Source of the DNA: Streptomyces roseolus
GTDB taxonomy: Bacteria > Actinomycetota > Actinomycetes > Streptomycetales > Streptomycetaceae
Assembly (NCBI RefSeq): GCF_014649855.1
Contig: NZ_BMTV01000015.1
Span: 119,755 to 183,754 of the forward strand
DNA: 64,000 nt
Direction: 5' to 3'
Each line of letters starts with the position of its first letter. Position 1 is the first letter of the stretch. The position numbers were made by a program, and so were the translations under genes. Of the stretch, positions 54,506-63,374 are shown one piece after another. Below the pieces are notes generated by a model that worked only from the letters and a program-made list of their open reading frames with translations, searched no databases and was not told the DNA's origin.

Positions 54506-55773
54506 GGGGCACGGAGACGGACCACGCGCGCGTGCTCGTCGACGCCGAGGCGGACGTACGGCCCTCCGCGGCGGGGACGGCCGCCCGGCGGGCGCTGCTC
54601 GCCCACCCGGTGCTGCTGCTCGTCGGCATCGTGCTCGCCTCGCTCAACATGCGGGTCGCTCTGGCGAGCGTGGCGCCGCTGGTCGGCGAGATCGCCGGGC
54701 ACTTCGGCCTGTCCTCGACCGCCGGCTCCCTGATCACGTCGATCCCGGTGCTCTTCCTGGGGCTCGGCGCGCTCGCCGCCCCGTGGCTCGGCCGCCGCTT
54801 CGGCGCCGAACGGACCGTCCTCGCCGCACTGCTGCTGCTCGCCGTCGGCATCCTGGCGCGCCTGCTGCCGTCGGTCCTGGCGCTGTACGGCGGCGGCGTC
54901 CTGGTCGGCACCGCGATCGCCCTGCTCAACGTGCTGATGCCGGGGATCGTCAAGCGGGACTTCCCGGACCGGGCGGCCGCGATGACCTCCGTCTACACGG
55001 GGGCCATGGTCGCCGGGGCCACGATCGCCGCGGCTGCGGCCGTGCCCCTGGAGGAGGCCCTCGGCGGCGGTTGGCAGGGCTCGCTCGGCTTCTGGTCGCT
55101 GCTCGCCGTCGTGGCGGCGGTGGGCTGGCTGCCGCAGGCGCTGATCGCCCGGGGCCGTACCGGGCACGAGGTACGGGCCGTCCCGGCCTCCGGCACCGCG
55201 CCCACGCGCGTGTGGCGCTCGGCGCTCGCCTGGCAGGTGACCCTCTTCATGGGCCTGCAGTCGGTCTGGTCGTACGTGCTCATCGCCTGGATGCCGACGA
55301 TCTTGACCGACCACGGGATGAGCCGCTCCGAGGCCGGCGTGGTCTTCGCCTTCAACAACCTCATCCAGATCGCCGGGGCCTTCGTGGTGCCGCTGCTCGC
55401 GGGCCGCAGGCGCAGCCAGCGCCCCCTGGTGGTGCTGGTGACGGCGATGGTCGCGGCCGGGTACGCGGGGCTGCTCGTCGCCCCGGCCGAGGGAGCCTGG
55501 CTCTGGGCCGCGGTCCTCGGCATCGGCCAGGGCGGGGCCCTGGGGCTCGCCCTGACCCTGATCGTGCTGCGGACCGGGGACGCCCCGACGGCCGCCCGGC
55601 TCTCCGGGATGGCGCAGACGGTCGGCTACCTGCTGGCCGCCGCCGGTCCGCTCGCGGCCGGGGCCCTGCACCAGGCGACCGGCTCGTGGACGGTGCCGAT
55701 CGCGCTGGTCCTCGGGGTGTGCGCGGCGGCCGCGGGCGTCGGCCTGCTCGCCGCCCGCGACCGCACCGTCTGA
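54502..55773 (+). CDS. MFS transporter, CynX/NimT type
   Basis: 423 residues with twelve hydrophobic helices. The CynX/NimT (cyanate/nitroimidazole) group is suggested by LNMRVALASVAPLVGEIAGH, GLSSTAGSLITSIPVLFLGL and LMPGIVKRDFPDRAAAMTSV with VYTGAM. Coupled to the FadR gene by a 4-nt overlap. The substrate is unknown; small organic or inorganic anions are typical for the group. Confidence 0.92.
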   Translation: MRGTETDHARVLVDAEADVRPSAAGTAARRALLAHPVLLLVGIVLASLNMRVALASVAPLVGEIAGHFGLSSTAGSLITSIPVLFLGLGALAAPWLGRRFGAERTVLAALLLLAVGILARLLPSVLALYGGGVLVGTAIALLNVLMPGIVKRDFPDRAAAMTSVYTGAMVAGATIAAAAAVPLEEALGGGWQGSLGFWSLLAVVAAVGWLPQALIARGRTGHEVRAVPASGTAPTRVWRSALAWQVTLFMGLQSVWSYVLIAWMPTILTDHGMSRSEAGVVFAFNNLIQIAGAFVVPLLAGRRRSQRPLVVLVTAMVAAGYAGLLVAPAEGAWLWAAVLGIGQGGALGLALTLIVLRTGDAPTAARLSGMAQTVGYLLAAAGPLAAGALHQATGSWTVPIALVLGVCAAAAGVGLLAARDRTV

Positions 55774-55792
55774 GGCTCCGCCCGGAGGTGCC

Positions 55793-56512
55793 CTACTCCT
55801 CGCCGGCCAGCGTCAGCGTGCGCAGCTTGTGGCCGGCGAACCAGGTGGCGCCGAGGGTGACGGCGACCAGGAGGACCGCCGCCGTCGGCAGGGCCACGTC
55901 CGAGCTGATCAGCCCCTCGCCGGTGACCTTCTCGGCGAGCGCCAGCGCCCACTGCTGGACGCTGAGGGTGCGGGCGCCGGCGATCAGGGAGCCGAAGAGC
56001 GCCTCCCAGACCAGGGCGTAGACGAGGCCGATCACCACGGCGTGCCGGCTGATCGTGCCGAGCAGCAGGAAGAGCGCGCTGTACGCGATGGAGGCGACCA
56101 GCGCGGCGACCGTGTAGGCGACGGCGACCTGCTGGCCGTTGCCGTTCAGGATGAAGCCGGCGATCAGGGTGGGCACGGCCGAGAAGGCCATGGTCACGGC
56201 GATGGCCACGATCAGCTTGGTCATGATGATCGTCGGGCGCTTCACCGGCTTGGAGAGCAGATAGACGATCGAGCCGTCGTCGATCTCCGGGCCGATCGCG
56301 CCCGTGCCCGCGATGACGCCGATCAGCGGCACCATCGTGGCGAGCGCGAAGCCGCCGAGGAGGTCGGCCGCGACCTGGTCGTCCGCGCCGTTGATGACGC
56401 GGACGGCCGTGGCGATGAGCAGGAGCAGCCCGGGCAGCAGGAACAGGATCGCCGCCCGGCGGCGGCCGAGGAGGGCCCGGTAGGTGAGCCGGGCGACCGT
56501 GGGGTCGTACAT
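55793..56512 (-). CDS. ABC-2-type transporter permease
   Basis: 239 residues with six helices; the first is RAAILFLLPGLLLLIATAVR. The stretch GPEIDDGSIVYLLSKPVKRP is the typical ABC-2 cytoplasmic coupling region. Starts 16 nt after its ATPase gene. Last gene of the four-gene exporter operon. Confidence 0.9.
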   Translation of the reverse strand: MYDPTVARLTYRALLGRRRAAILFLLPGLLLLIATAVRVINGADDQVAADLLGGFALATMVPLIGVIAGTGAIGPEIDDGSIVYLLSKPVKRPTIIMTKLIVAIAVTMAFSAVPTLIAGFILNGNGQQVAVAYTVAALVASIAYSALFLLLGTISRHAVVIGLVYALVWEALFGSLIAGARTLSVQQWALALAEKVTGEGLISSDVALPTAAVLLVAVTLGATWFAGHKLRTLTLAGEE

Positions 56513-56528
56513 CGGGGTCGTGCTCCTT

Positions 56529-57440
56529 TCAGGCCGCGACGAGATACGAGAAGACGGATTCGAGGGACTCGTCGGACGGCGAGACCGTCAGCAGCCGGAT
56601 CCCACGCGCGCGTGCCACCTGTGGCAGCAGCTCGGTGAACCGTCCGAAGTCGACGGCCTGGATCCGCAGTCCGCCCTCCACCACGTCGACCTCGATGCCG
56701 GCCGTGGACGGGTCGGCGATCAGCGCGGCGGCGAGCGCCCGGTCGTCGCTGGAGCGGATCAGATAGCGGTGCGGCCGGTCGGTCATCAGGCGGCGGATCC
56801 GGCGGAAGTCGCCGGAGGCGGCGTGCCGGCCGGCGACGATCACCTCGATGTGCGAGGCGAGCTGCTCGACCTCCTCCAGGATGTGCGAGGAGAACAGGAC
56901 CGTGCGGCCCTCGGCGCCCATCCGGCGCAGCAGTTCCATGAGCTGCATCCGCTGGCGCGGGTCCATGCCGTTGAACGGCTCGTCGAGCAGCAGCACGGAC
57001 GGCTCGTGGACGAGGGCCGAGGCCATCTTCACGCGCTGCCGCATGCCCTTGCTGTACGTGGCGATCTTCCGGTCCTGCGCGTGCTCCATCTCGACGGTCG
57101 CGAGGGCCTTCCGGGCCTCCGCCGCGCCGAGGCCCTGGAGCTCCGCGTTGGCCACCACGAACTCGCGGCCGGTGAGGAAGTCGTACATCGCCTCCCGCTC
57201 GGGGACGACGCCGATGGAGCGGTAGACCGACTCGTTGCGCCAGACCGGCTCGCCGTCCAGGGTCACGCTGCCCGTGGAGGGGTCGAGGAAGCCGCCCATC
57301 ATGTTGATGAGGGTGGACTTCCCGGCGCCGTTGGGGCCGAGGAGGCCGGTGACGCCGGGGCCGATCGACATCGTGACGTCGTTGACGGCGACGACGTTGC
57401 CGAACCAGCGGGAGACGTGGTCGATGGTGAGAGTGCTCAT
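56529..57440 (-). CDS. ABC transporter ATP-binding protein
   Basis: 303 residues. Walker A LLGPNGAGKSTLINMM, signature YSKGMRQRVKMASAL, Walker B PSVLLLDEPFNGMDP and the switch His in VLFSSHILEEVEQLA. A C-terminal extension of about 85 residues follows the ATPase core. ATG 57440. Lies 50 nt downstream of the first permease gene; its own permease partner is the next gene. Confidence 0.94.
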   Translation of the reverse strand: MSTLTIDHVSRWFGNVVAVNDVTMSIGPGVTGLLGPNGAGKSTLINMMGGFLDPSTGSVTLDGEPVWRNESVYRSIGVVPEREAMYDFLTGREFVVANAELQGLGAAEARKALATVEMEHAQDRKIATYSKGMRQRVKMASALVHEPSVLLLDEPFNGMDPRQRMQLMELLRRMGAEGRTVLFSSHILEEVEQLASHIEVIVAGRHAASGDFRRIRRLMTDRPHRYLIRSSDDRALAAALIADPSTAGIEVDVVEGGLRIQAVDFGRFTELLPQVARARGIRLLTVSPSDESLESVFSYLVAA

Positions 57441-57489
57441 GGGCGCGGCCCATTCCTTAGAGGGGTGGTGGCGGGCGACGGGAGGGCGC

Positions 57490-58392
57490 TCACAGGCCGA
57501 CCTTCCGGTAGCGGGCCATCAGGATGCCGTAGCAGGCGGCGATGAGGCCGAGGACCACCACGAGGTAGACCACGCCGGTCCCGGCCCCCACCGGCACCTC
57601 GCCGGGGAAGGAGGCGGGAGCGCCGAGGAAGGCGTTCTGCAGGCCGATGATCAGGGTGAGGGGCGAGAAGAGACCGAGCCAGGCGATGGCGTCGGTGTTC
57701 TCGGTGGCGTAGGAGATGCCCTGGAGGGTGGAGACCGCGCCGTAGGAGATGGTGAGGACGGCGATCACGGCGGCGACGCCGAAGCCGCGGCGCGGGGTGA
57801 GCGCGGCCATGACCAGGCCGATGCCGCCGAAGAGCACCGAGAGGACCGCGACGGAGACGAGCCCCTGGCCGAAGAGCTTGGCCTGCTCGGCGAAGTCCAT
57901 CTTGGCCAGCATCGAGCCGATCCACATGATCACCAGCGGGGCGGCGGTGAGGATGAAGAGCGCCGAGGCCATCGCCCCGTACTTGGCGAGCACGTAGTCG
58001 ACGCGCTCGATGGGACGCGAGAAGTACAACGGCACCGTGCGGAAGCGGAGGTCGCGGGAGACCGACTGCGGGGCCTGGGAGGCGAGGTAGACGGCGATGA
58101 CGAGCTGGAGGTAGACCGCGTACTGGGTGTACTCCATGGGGAGCTTGTCGGCCTTGATGTACACCGAGATCGCCACGCTGATCAGCGCGGGCGCGCACAT
58201 CACCGCGAAGAGCAGCATCGGCAGCACCTTCGACTTGGCGCTGCGGCCCAGGCCGTACGCCCCGCGCAGGGACTGCGAGAAGAGCGAGCGGCGGGCGTAG
58301 GAGCGGCCGAGCCTCGGACCGTCGTAGGACCGGTATCCGATGTTGTGGATCCGGGTGGTGTCGGGGGCGGCCCCGGGGGCGGGGGTGCTCAT
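57490..58392 (-). CDS. ABC-2-type transporter permease
   Basis: 300 residues with six helices and the coupling region RDLRFRTVPLYFSRPIERVD. N-terminal cytoplasmic part (IHNIGYRSYDGPRLGRSYAR) resembles other actinobacterial ABC-2 permeases of this group. Its ATG overlaps the stop of the preceding ATPase gene (ATGA). Confidence 0.91.
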   Translation of the reverse strand: MSTPAPGAAPDTTRIHNIGYRSYDGPRLGRSYARRSLFSQSLRGAYGLGRSAKSKVLPMLLFAVMCAPALISVAISVYIKADKLPMEYTQYAVYLQLVIAVYLASQAPQSVSRDLRFRTVPLYFSRPIERVDYVLAKYGAMASALFILTAAPLVIMWIGSMLAKMDFAEQAKLFGQGLVSVAVLSVLFGGIGLVMAALTPRRGFGVAAVIAVLTISYGAVSTLQGISYATENTDAIAWLGLFSPLTLIIGLQNAFLGAPASFPGEVPVGAGTGVVYLVVVLGLIAACYGILMARYRKVGL

Positions 58393-59360
58393 CGGGCCTT
58401 GACCTCCTCGTGCTGCGCGGCTGCCTCGGGACGGAAGACCTCGGCGATGTGGTGGCGGCGCTGCTCCATGCGGACCAGGCCGAGTCCGAGGCCGGCGACG
58501 GTGTCGCGCACCAGGTCGTACGTCTCCTCGCCGGGGGCCTCCAGGAGGAGGATGTGCCCGGCGCCGGGCAGGCCGTCCTCCACGCCCGCGTGGAGGGTGA
58601 CGCCGGCGGCGACGAGGGCCTCGCGGAGGGCGGCGGTGCCGTCCGGGTGGGCGTCGGAGTCGGTGACCTCGACCGCCAGGGTCGTGGTGGTGCGGGTGAA
58701 GTCGCTGGTGGAGCTGGACCGCAGCAGCTTGCCGCCGTCGATGACGACGACGTGGTCGCAGGTCCGCTCCAGCTCGCCGAGGAGGTGGGAGGTGACGAGC
58801 ACGGAGATGCCGAAGTCGGTCCAGACGCGGCGGATCAGGCCGAGCATCTCGTCGCGGCCGACCGGGTCGAGGCCGTTGGTCGGCTCGTCGAGGAGGACCA
58901 GCCTCGGGTCGTGGACCAGGGCCTGGGCCAGCTTCACCCGCTGCTTCATGCCGGTCGAGTAGCCGCCGATGGGGCGGTAGCGCTCCTCGTACAGGCCGAC
59001 GTGGCGCAGGGTGTCGGCCGTCCGCTCGCGGGCGGCGGTCGGCGGCAGGCCGGACATCCGCGCCATGTGGACGACGAACTCGGTGGCCGAGACGTCCGGC
59101 GGCAGGCAGTCGTGCTCGGGCATGTACCCGACGCGCTCGCGGATCTCGGGGCCGTGCGTCGAGACGTCGAGGCCCAGTACCTCGGCGCGGCCCTCCGTGG
59201 CGGGGGAGAGGCCGAGCAGGATCTTGATCATCGTGGACTTGCCGGCTCCGTTGGCACCCACCAGTCCGGTCACACCGGGCCCGATGTCCAGGGAGAGCCG
59301 GTCGAGAGCGGTCACCCGGGGGAACCGCTTGCTGAGGCTTTCGGTGGCGATCACAGTCAC
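58389..59360 (-). CDS. ABC transporter ATP-binding protein (first gene of the operon)
   Basis: 323 residues. Walker A LVGANGAGKSTMIKILLGLS, signature YSTGMKQRVKLAQAL, Walker B LVLLDEPTNGLDPVG and the switch His in VLVTSHLLGELERTC. The GTG at 59360 is preceded, with a 6-nt gap, by TACCGT, so the operon mRNA is probably leaderless. Two ATPase/permease pairs in one operon suggest one or two exporters; substrate unknown. Confidence 0.92.
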   Translation of the reverse strand: MTVIATESLSKRFPRVTALDRLSLDIGPGVTGLVGANGAGKSTMIKILLGLSPATEGRAEVLGLDVSTHGPEIRERVGYMPEHDCLPPDVSATEFVVHMARMSGLPPTAARERTADTLRHVGLYEERYRPIGGYSTGMKQRVKLAQALVHDPRLVLLDEPTNGLDPVGRDEMLGLIRRVWTDFGISVLVTSHLLGELERTCDHVVVIDGGKLLRSSSTSDFTRTTTTLAVEVTDSDAHPDGTAALREALVAAGVTLHAGVEDGLPGAGHILLLEAPGEETYDLVRDTVAGLGLGLVRMEQRRHHIAEVFRPEAAAQHEEVKAR

Positions 59361-59484
59361 GCTTCGACGGTAGTGGCGCGCGCCACAGCCGTCGTCAGCC
59401 CTACGGATCGATCCCTCTCCGACTTCCGGCGTACGAACCCCGAGAGGCGTCGCGACGAAAGTCGTCGCGGTCTCGGGGACGGAG

Positions 59485-59493
59485 TTTTCCACA
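59485..59493. promoter_or_regulatory. Single DnaA-box-like sequence
   Basis: TTTTCCACA, one mismatch to TTATCCACA, in the divergent spacer (59361-59602) between the ABC operon and the M24 gene. On its own it is weak evidence. Confidence 0.3.
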
Positions 59494-59602
59494 GGGTCTC
59501 GTACACACCCCTTGACGTAGCCGCCGGGCATTGTCACATTCATCGGTGTCAAGTTACGGACGCGTAGGGCGACCAAGCGCTCACACGGGACGGGCGGGTG
59601 GC

Positions 59603-60448
59603 ATGACCTCAGCAGTGGCAAGCGAACTGACCGCGGAACTACGGGGGTTCAGGGAGGTACAGCAGCTCTCCTACGCCTGCGCGGAAGCGGTCGCGGCCCA
59701 GCTCAGGCCGGGTGTGACCGAGCGCGAGGCGGCCCGGATGCAGCGCGAGTGGCTGTACGAGCGTGGGGTGAAGGACTGGTTCCACCGTCCCTTCGCCTGG
59801 TTCGGGGACCGCACCGCCTTCGTCGACTTCAAGATCCCGCTGCAGTTCTTCCCCACCGACAAGCGCCTGGAGCCGGGGATGCCGTTCATCCTTGACATGG
59901 CGCCCGTCCACAAGGGGTACACGGCCGACATCGGCTACAGCGGCTGCCTCGGGCTCAACCCGCTGCACGACAAGCTCCTCGCCGATCTGCGCGAGCACCG
60001 CGAGCTGATCCTCCGCGAGGTGCGCGAGCGCCGCAGCCTGCGCGAGATATACGAGGACGTGGACCGGCTCATGGTCCGCCAGGGATACGCCAACCGGCAC
60101 CGGGCCTATCCCTTCGGCGTGATCGCCCACAAGATCGACCGGGTGAAGGAGCGGCGGTTCGCCCCCACCCTGTTCGGCTTCGGCACCCAGTCCCTCAAAG
60201 GCCTGCTGAGCGACGCCGTGCACGGCCACCGGGACGGCTGGTCGCCGCTGTGGTCCCCCTACAAGTTCTCCGACCACCCGCCCGCACCGGGCCTCTGGGC
60301 GGTCGAGCCGCACCTCGGATTCCGGGGTACGGGCGCGAAGTTCGAGGAGATCCTGGTCGTCACCGACTCCAGGGACCCCGAGCAGAGCGCGTTCTGGCTG
60401 GACGACGACCTGCCGCACGTGCGGCGGTGGAACGAAGGAGCGGTGTGA
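59603..60448 (+). CDS. M24-family metallopeptidase-like protein
   Basis: 281 residues, a single pita-bread domain without the N-terminal aminopeptidase P domain. Putative metal ligands: Asp in PFILDMAPVHKG, Asp in YTADIGYSG, His in FGVIAHKIDR, Glu in WAVEPHLGF and Glu in KFEEILVV. The conserved long aromatic stretch YERGVKDWFHRPFAWFGDRT suggests a distinct subgroup. ATG 59603 has a GGGCGGG site. Its stop overlaps the next start (TGATG), so it is co-translated with the epoxide-hydrolase/SDR fusion. Confidence 0.85.
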   Translation: MTSAVASELTAELRGFREVQQLSYACAEAVAAQLRPGVTEREAARMQREWLYERGVKDWFHRPFAWFGDRTAFVDFKIPLQFFPTDKRLEPGMPFILDMAPVHKGYTADIGYSGCLGLNPLHDKLLADLREHRELILREVRERRSLREIYEDVDRLMVRQGYANRHRAYPFGVIAHKIDRVKERRFAPTLFGFGTQSLKGLLSDAVHGHRDGWSPLWSPYKFSDHPPAPGLWAVEPHLGFRGTGAKFEEILVVTDSRDPEQSAFWLDDDLPHVRRWNEGAV

Positions 60449-62247
60449 TGGCGGGCGCGGGACTCGAGGGGGCGCGTGAGCGCCGGGTCCGTACGGGCGG
60501 GATCGAGCTGTGCGTCGCCGAGCTCGGCGACGCCGACCGGCCGACGGTGCTGCTGGTGCACGGCTACCCGGACTCGAAGGAGGTCTGGTCCGAGGTCGCG
60601 GTGCGGCTCGCCGAGGAGTTCCACGTCGTGCTGTACGACGTGCGGGGCCACGGGCGTTCGACGGCGCCGGCACCGCTGCGCGGCGGCTTCACCCTGGAGA
60701 AGCTGACCGACGACTTCCTCGCCGTCGCCGACGCGGTCAGCCCGGACCGGCCGGTCCACCTCGTCGGGCACGACTGGGGCTCGGTGCAGTCGTGGGAGTT
60801 CGTCACCGTGCCGCGGACCGAGGGCAGGATCGCCTCCTTCACCTCCATGTCGGGTCCGTCGCTCGACCACTTCGGGCACTGGATCAAGAGCCGGATGACC
60901 CGCCCCACCCCGCGCCGGGTCGGACAGCTCCTCGGCCAGGGCGCCAAGTCCTGGTACGTGTACATGCTGCACACCCCGGTCCTGCCGGAGCTCGCCTGGC
61001 GCGGCCCCCTGGGCAGGCGCTGGCCGAAGCTCCTGGAGCGGCTGGAGAAGGTCCCGGCCGGCGACTACCCCACGGCCTCGCTGCCCCACGACGCGGCCAC
61101 CGGCGCCTGGCTCTACCGGGACAACGTCCGGGCGCGCCTCTCCCGGCCGCGCCCCGACGCCTTCGCGCACGCGCCCGTGCAGCTGATCACCCCGACCGGC
61201 GACGCCTTCCTCTCCGAGCGGCTCTACGACGACCTGGGCACCTGGGTGCCGGACCTCACGCGGCGCACCCTGCCCGCGAAGCACTGGGTACCGCGTACCC
61301 GCCCCGACCAGCTGGCGGCGTGGATCACGGACTTCGTCCGCACCCACGAGGAGCCGGAGGCACGGGCACCCCGGCCGGTGGCGGCGTCGACCGCGAAGAG
61401 CGGAGTGAAGCCGGAGCGCGCGGAGCGGTTCGGCGGCCAGCTGGTGCTGGTCACCGGCGCCGCCAGCGGCATCGGGCGGGCCACCGCCTTCGCCTTCGCG
61501 GAGGCCGGGGCCCGGGTCGTCGCGGTCGACCGGGACGCCGAGGGAGCGGCCAGGACGGCCGAGATGGCACGGCTGATCGGCGCCCCGGAGGCGTGGGGTG
61601 AGGCCGTGGACGTCTCCGACGAGCAGGCGATGGAGAAGCTGGCGGCGCGGGTGGCAGAGGAGTACGGGGTCGTCGACGTCCTGGTCAACAACGCGGGGAT
61701 CGGCCTCACCGGCTCCTTCTTCGAGACGACCGGCGAGGAGTGGAAGCGGGTCCTGGACGTCAACCTGTGGGGCGTGATCCACGGGTGCCGGGTGTTCGGG
61801 GCGCAGATGGTGGCGCGCGGCCAGGGCGGCCACATCGTCAACACCGCCTCGGCGGCGGCTTTCCAGCCCTCCCGGGCGCTGCCGGCGTACAGCACCTCGA
61901 AGGCGGCGGTGCTGATGCTCAGCGAGTGCCTGCGGGCCGAACTGGCGGACCGGTCCATCGGCGTGAGCGCGATCTGCCCCGGGATCGTCAACACCAACAT
62001 CACCGCGACCGCCCGCTTCGCCGGGGTCACGGACGCGGCGGAGGAGAAGCGGCGGCAGCAGAAGGCCTCGCGACTGTACGGGCTCCGGAACTACCCTCCG
62101 GAGAAGGTGGCGGACGCGATCCTGGACGCGGTGCTGCACGACCGGGCGGTCGTGCCGGTCACCCCGGAGGCCCGGGGCGCCCACGCCCTCTCCCGGCTGG
62201 CTCCCGGCGCGCTGCGCGCCCTGGCCCGCTGGCAGCCGCCGGCATAA
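60448..62247 (+). CDS. Fusion of epoxide-hydrolase-type alpha/beta-hydrolase and short-chain dehydrogenase
   Basis: 599 residues. Hydrolase domain at about 1-300: oxyanion loop LLVHGYPDSKEVWSEV and the nucleophile elbow LVGHDWGSVQS, whose Asp marks the epoxide-hydrolase/haloalkane-dehalogenase group; late His in LPAKHWVPRTRP. After a short linker the SDR domain (about 325-599) has the NAD(P) site LVTGAASGIGRATAFAFAEA, NNAGIG, catalytic Ser in NTASAAAF and Tyr-x-x-x-Lys in AYSTSKAAV. ATG 60448 has AAGGAG upstream. Such fusions occur in actinobacteria; substrates are probably lipids or xenobiotic epoxides/alcohols (inferred). Confidence 0.92.
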   Translation: MAGAGLEGARERRVRTGGIELCVAELGDADRPTVLLVHGYPDSKEVWSEVAVRLAEEFHVVLYDVRGHGRSTAPAPLRGGFTLEKLTDDFLAVADAVSPDRPVHLVGHDWGSVQSWEFVTVPRTEGRIASFTSMSGPSLDHFGHWIKSRMTRPTPRRVGQLLGQGAKSWYVYMLHTPVLPELAWRGPLGRRWPKLLERLEKVPAGDYPTASLPHDAATGAWLYRDNVRARLSRPRPDAFAHAPVQLITPTGDAFLSERLYDDLGTWVPDLTRRTLPAKHWVPRTRPDQLAAWITDFVRTHEEPEARAPRPVAASTAKSGVKPERAERFGGQLVLVTGAASGIGRATAFAFAEAGARVVAVDRDAEGAARTAEMARLIGAPEAWGEAVDVSDEQAMEKLAARVAEEYGVVDVLVNNAGIGLTGSFFETTGEEWKRVLDVNLWGVIHGCRVFGAQMVARGQGGHIVNTASAAAFQPSRALPAYSTSKAAVLMLSECLRAELADRSIGVSAICPGIVNTNITATARFAGVTDAAEEKRRQQKASRLYGLRNYPPEKVADAILDAVLHDRAVVPVTPEARGAHALSRLAPGALRALARWQPPA

Positions 62248-62336
62248 CGGCGGGGGGCCCGGGCGGGTGGACGGTCGTACGATCCCTCGCAGCAGGGGCC
62301 CCGCGCGGGGTGGAACGATCGGCCGGTGGGAGCGGG

Positions 62337-63278
62337 ATGTCCGAGCAGTCAGCAGTGCGAGCGGAGTACCGGATCGAGGACCTCGCCCATCACAGCGGGG
62401 CCACGGTCCGGACCATCCGCGCCTACCAGGACCGCGGCCTGCTGCCCCGCCCGGAGCGGCGGGGCAGGGCGAACGTCTACGGGGACAGCCATCTGGCCCG
62501 GCTGCGCCAGATCGCCGACCTCCTGGACCGGGGCTACACCCTGGCCTCGATCAAGGAACTCCTCGACGCGTGGGACACCGGCCGGGGGCTCGGCGGGGTG
62601 CTCGGGCTCGTCGCGGAGGTCCAGGGGCCCTGGACGGACGAGGAGGCGGCCCGGATCACCCGCGCGGAGCTCGACGCCCGCTTCGGCGGCGACCCCGACG
62701 AGGACGCCGTGCGGGAGGCGGTCGAGCTCGGCGTCCTGGAGCGGATCCCGGGCCGGGAGGCCGAGGAGTACCTGGTACCCAGCCCCCAAGAGCTGGCGGT
62801 GGCCGTGGAGTTGCACGCGGCGGGGGTGCCGCTCTCCGCGATCACCGGTCACCTGAGGGAACTTCGGGAGCAGGTCGAGCACATAGCTTCCCGTTTCCTG
62901 GAGTTCACCACCGAGCACGTCTTCGCCCGCTATCTGGAGCACCGTCCGCCGACGGACTCGGACGCGGCCGAGGCGGCGACGATGGTCCGGCGGCTCCGAC
63001 CGCTCGCCCAGCAGACGGTGGACGCCGAACTGGCGCGCGCCATGCGGATTCTGGCGACCCGTCATCTCCAGATCCACCTCTCGCCCGAGGGCCCGGCATC
63101 GAGGGACGACGAGCCACGTCCGGTGCAAGTCCCGGCAGACACGATCCGGGCCGTACAGGCCCTGGTCGGCCCGGAGGCCGTCGCGGCCTTCGTGACGGCC
63201 GCGACCGAACGCGAGGTCAACAAAAGGACATTGGATACATTGACGATAAATGCCTTCAATTCCCCCACTGTTCAATAA
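62337..63278 (+). CDS. MerR-family transcriptional regulator
   Basis: 313 residues. MerR winged helix at about 10-80: YRIEDLAHHSGATVRTIRAY QDRGLLPRPERRGR in order, then ARLRQIADLLDRGYTLASI. The long C-terminal part is helical with no Cys metal site, so an organic signal is likely. ATG 62337 has GGGAG upstream. It follows the M24 and fusion genes by 89 nt and probably regulates them. The 3' end is AT-rich compared with the surroundings. Confidence 0.9.
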   Translation: MSEQSAVRAEYRIEDLAHHSGATVRTIRAYQDRGLLPRPERRGRANVYGDSHLARLRQIADLLDRGYTLASIKELLDAWDTGRGLGGVLGLVAEVQGPWTDEEAARITRAELDARFGGDPDEDAVREAVELGVLERIPGREAEEYLVPSPQELAVAVELHAAGVPLSAITGHLRELREQVEHIASRFLEFTTEHVFARYLEHRPPTDSDAAEAATMVRRLRPLAQQTVDAELARAMRILATRHLQIHLSPEGPASRDDEPRPVQVPADTIRAVQALVGPEAVAAFVTAATEREVNKRTLDTLTINAFNSPTVQ

Positions 63279-63300
63279 AGCGCTTGATCTGCCAGGGCAG

Positions 63301-63354
63301 TTGTCCACAGAATCCTCAACTGGCTTGTGGATAACTCATGTTGGCTGTGGATCA
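63301..63354. promoter_or_regulatory. DnaA-box cluster upstream of kptA
   Basis: TTGTCCACA (63301-63309, perfect Streptomyces box), inverted TGTGGATAA (63326-63334, perfect) and inverted TGTGGATCA (63346-63354, one mismatch) lie within 54 bp, directly ahead of the kptA start at 63375. The stretch is AT-rich. It may mark DnaA control of kptA or a titration site. Confidence 0.65.
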
Positions 63355-63374
63355 AACCTGAACGGGGAAGAACG

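Noticed and set aside
60416..60421. CACGTG in a GCCGCACGTGCGGC palindrome as parS
   Set aside because: Arms are GC-rich and do not match TTTC/GAAA; coincidental coding palindrome.
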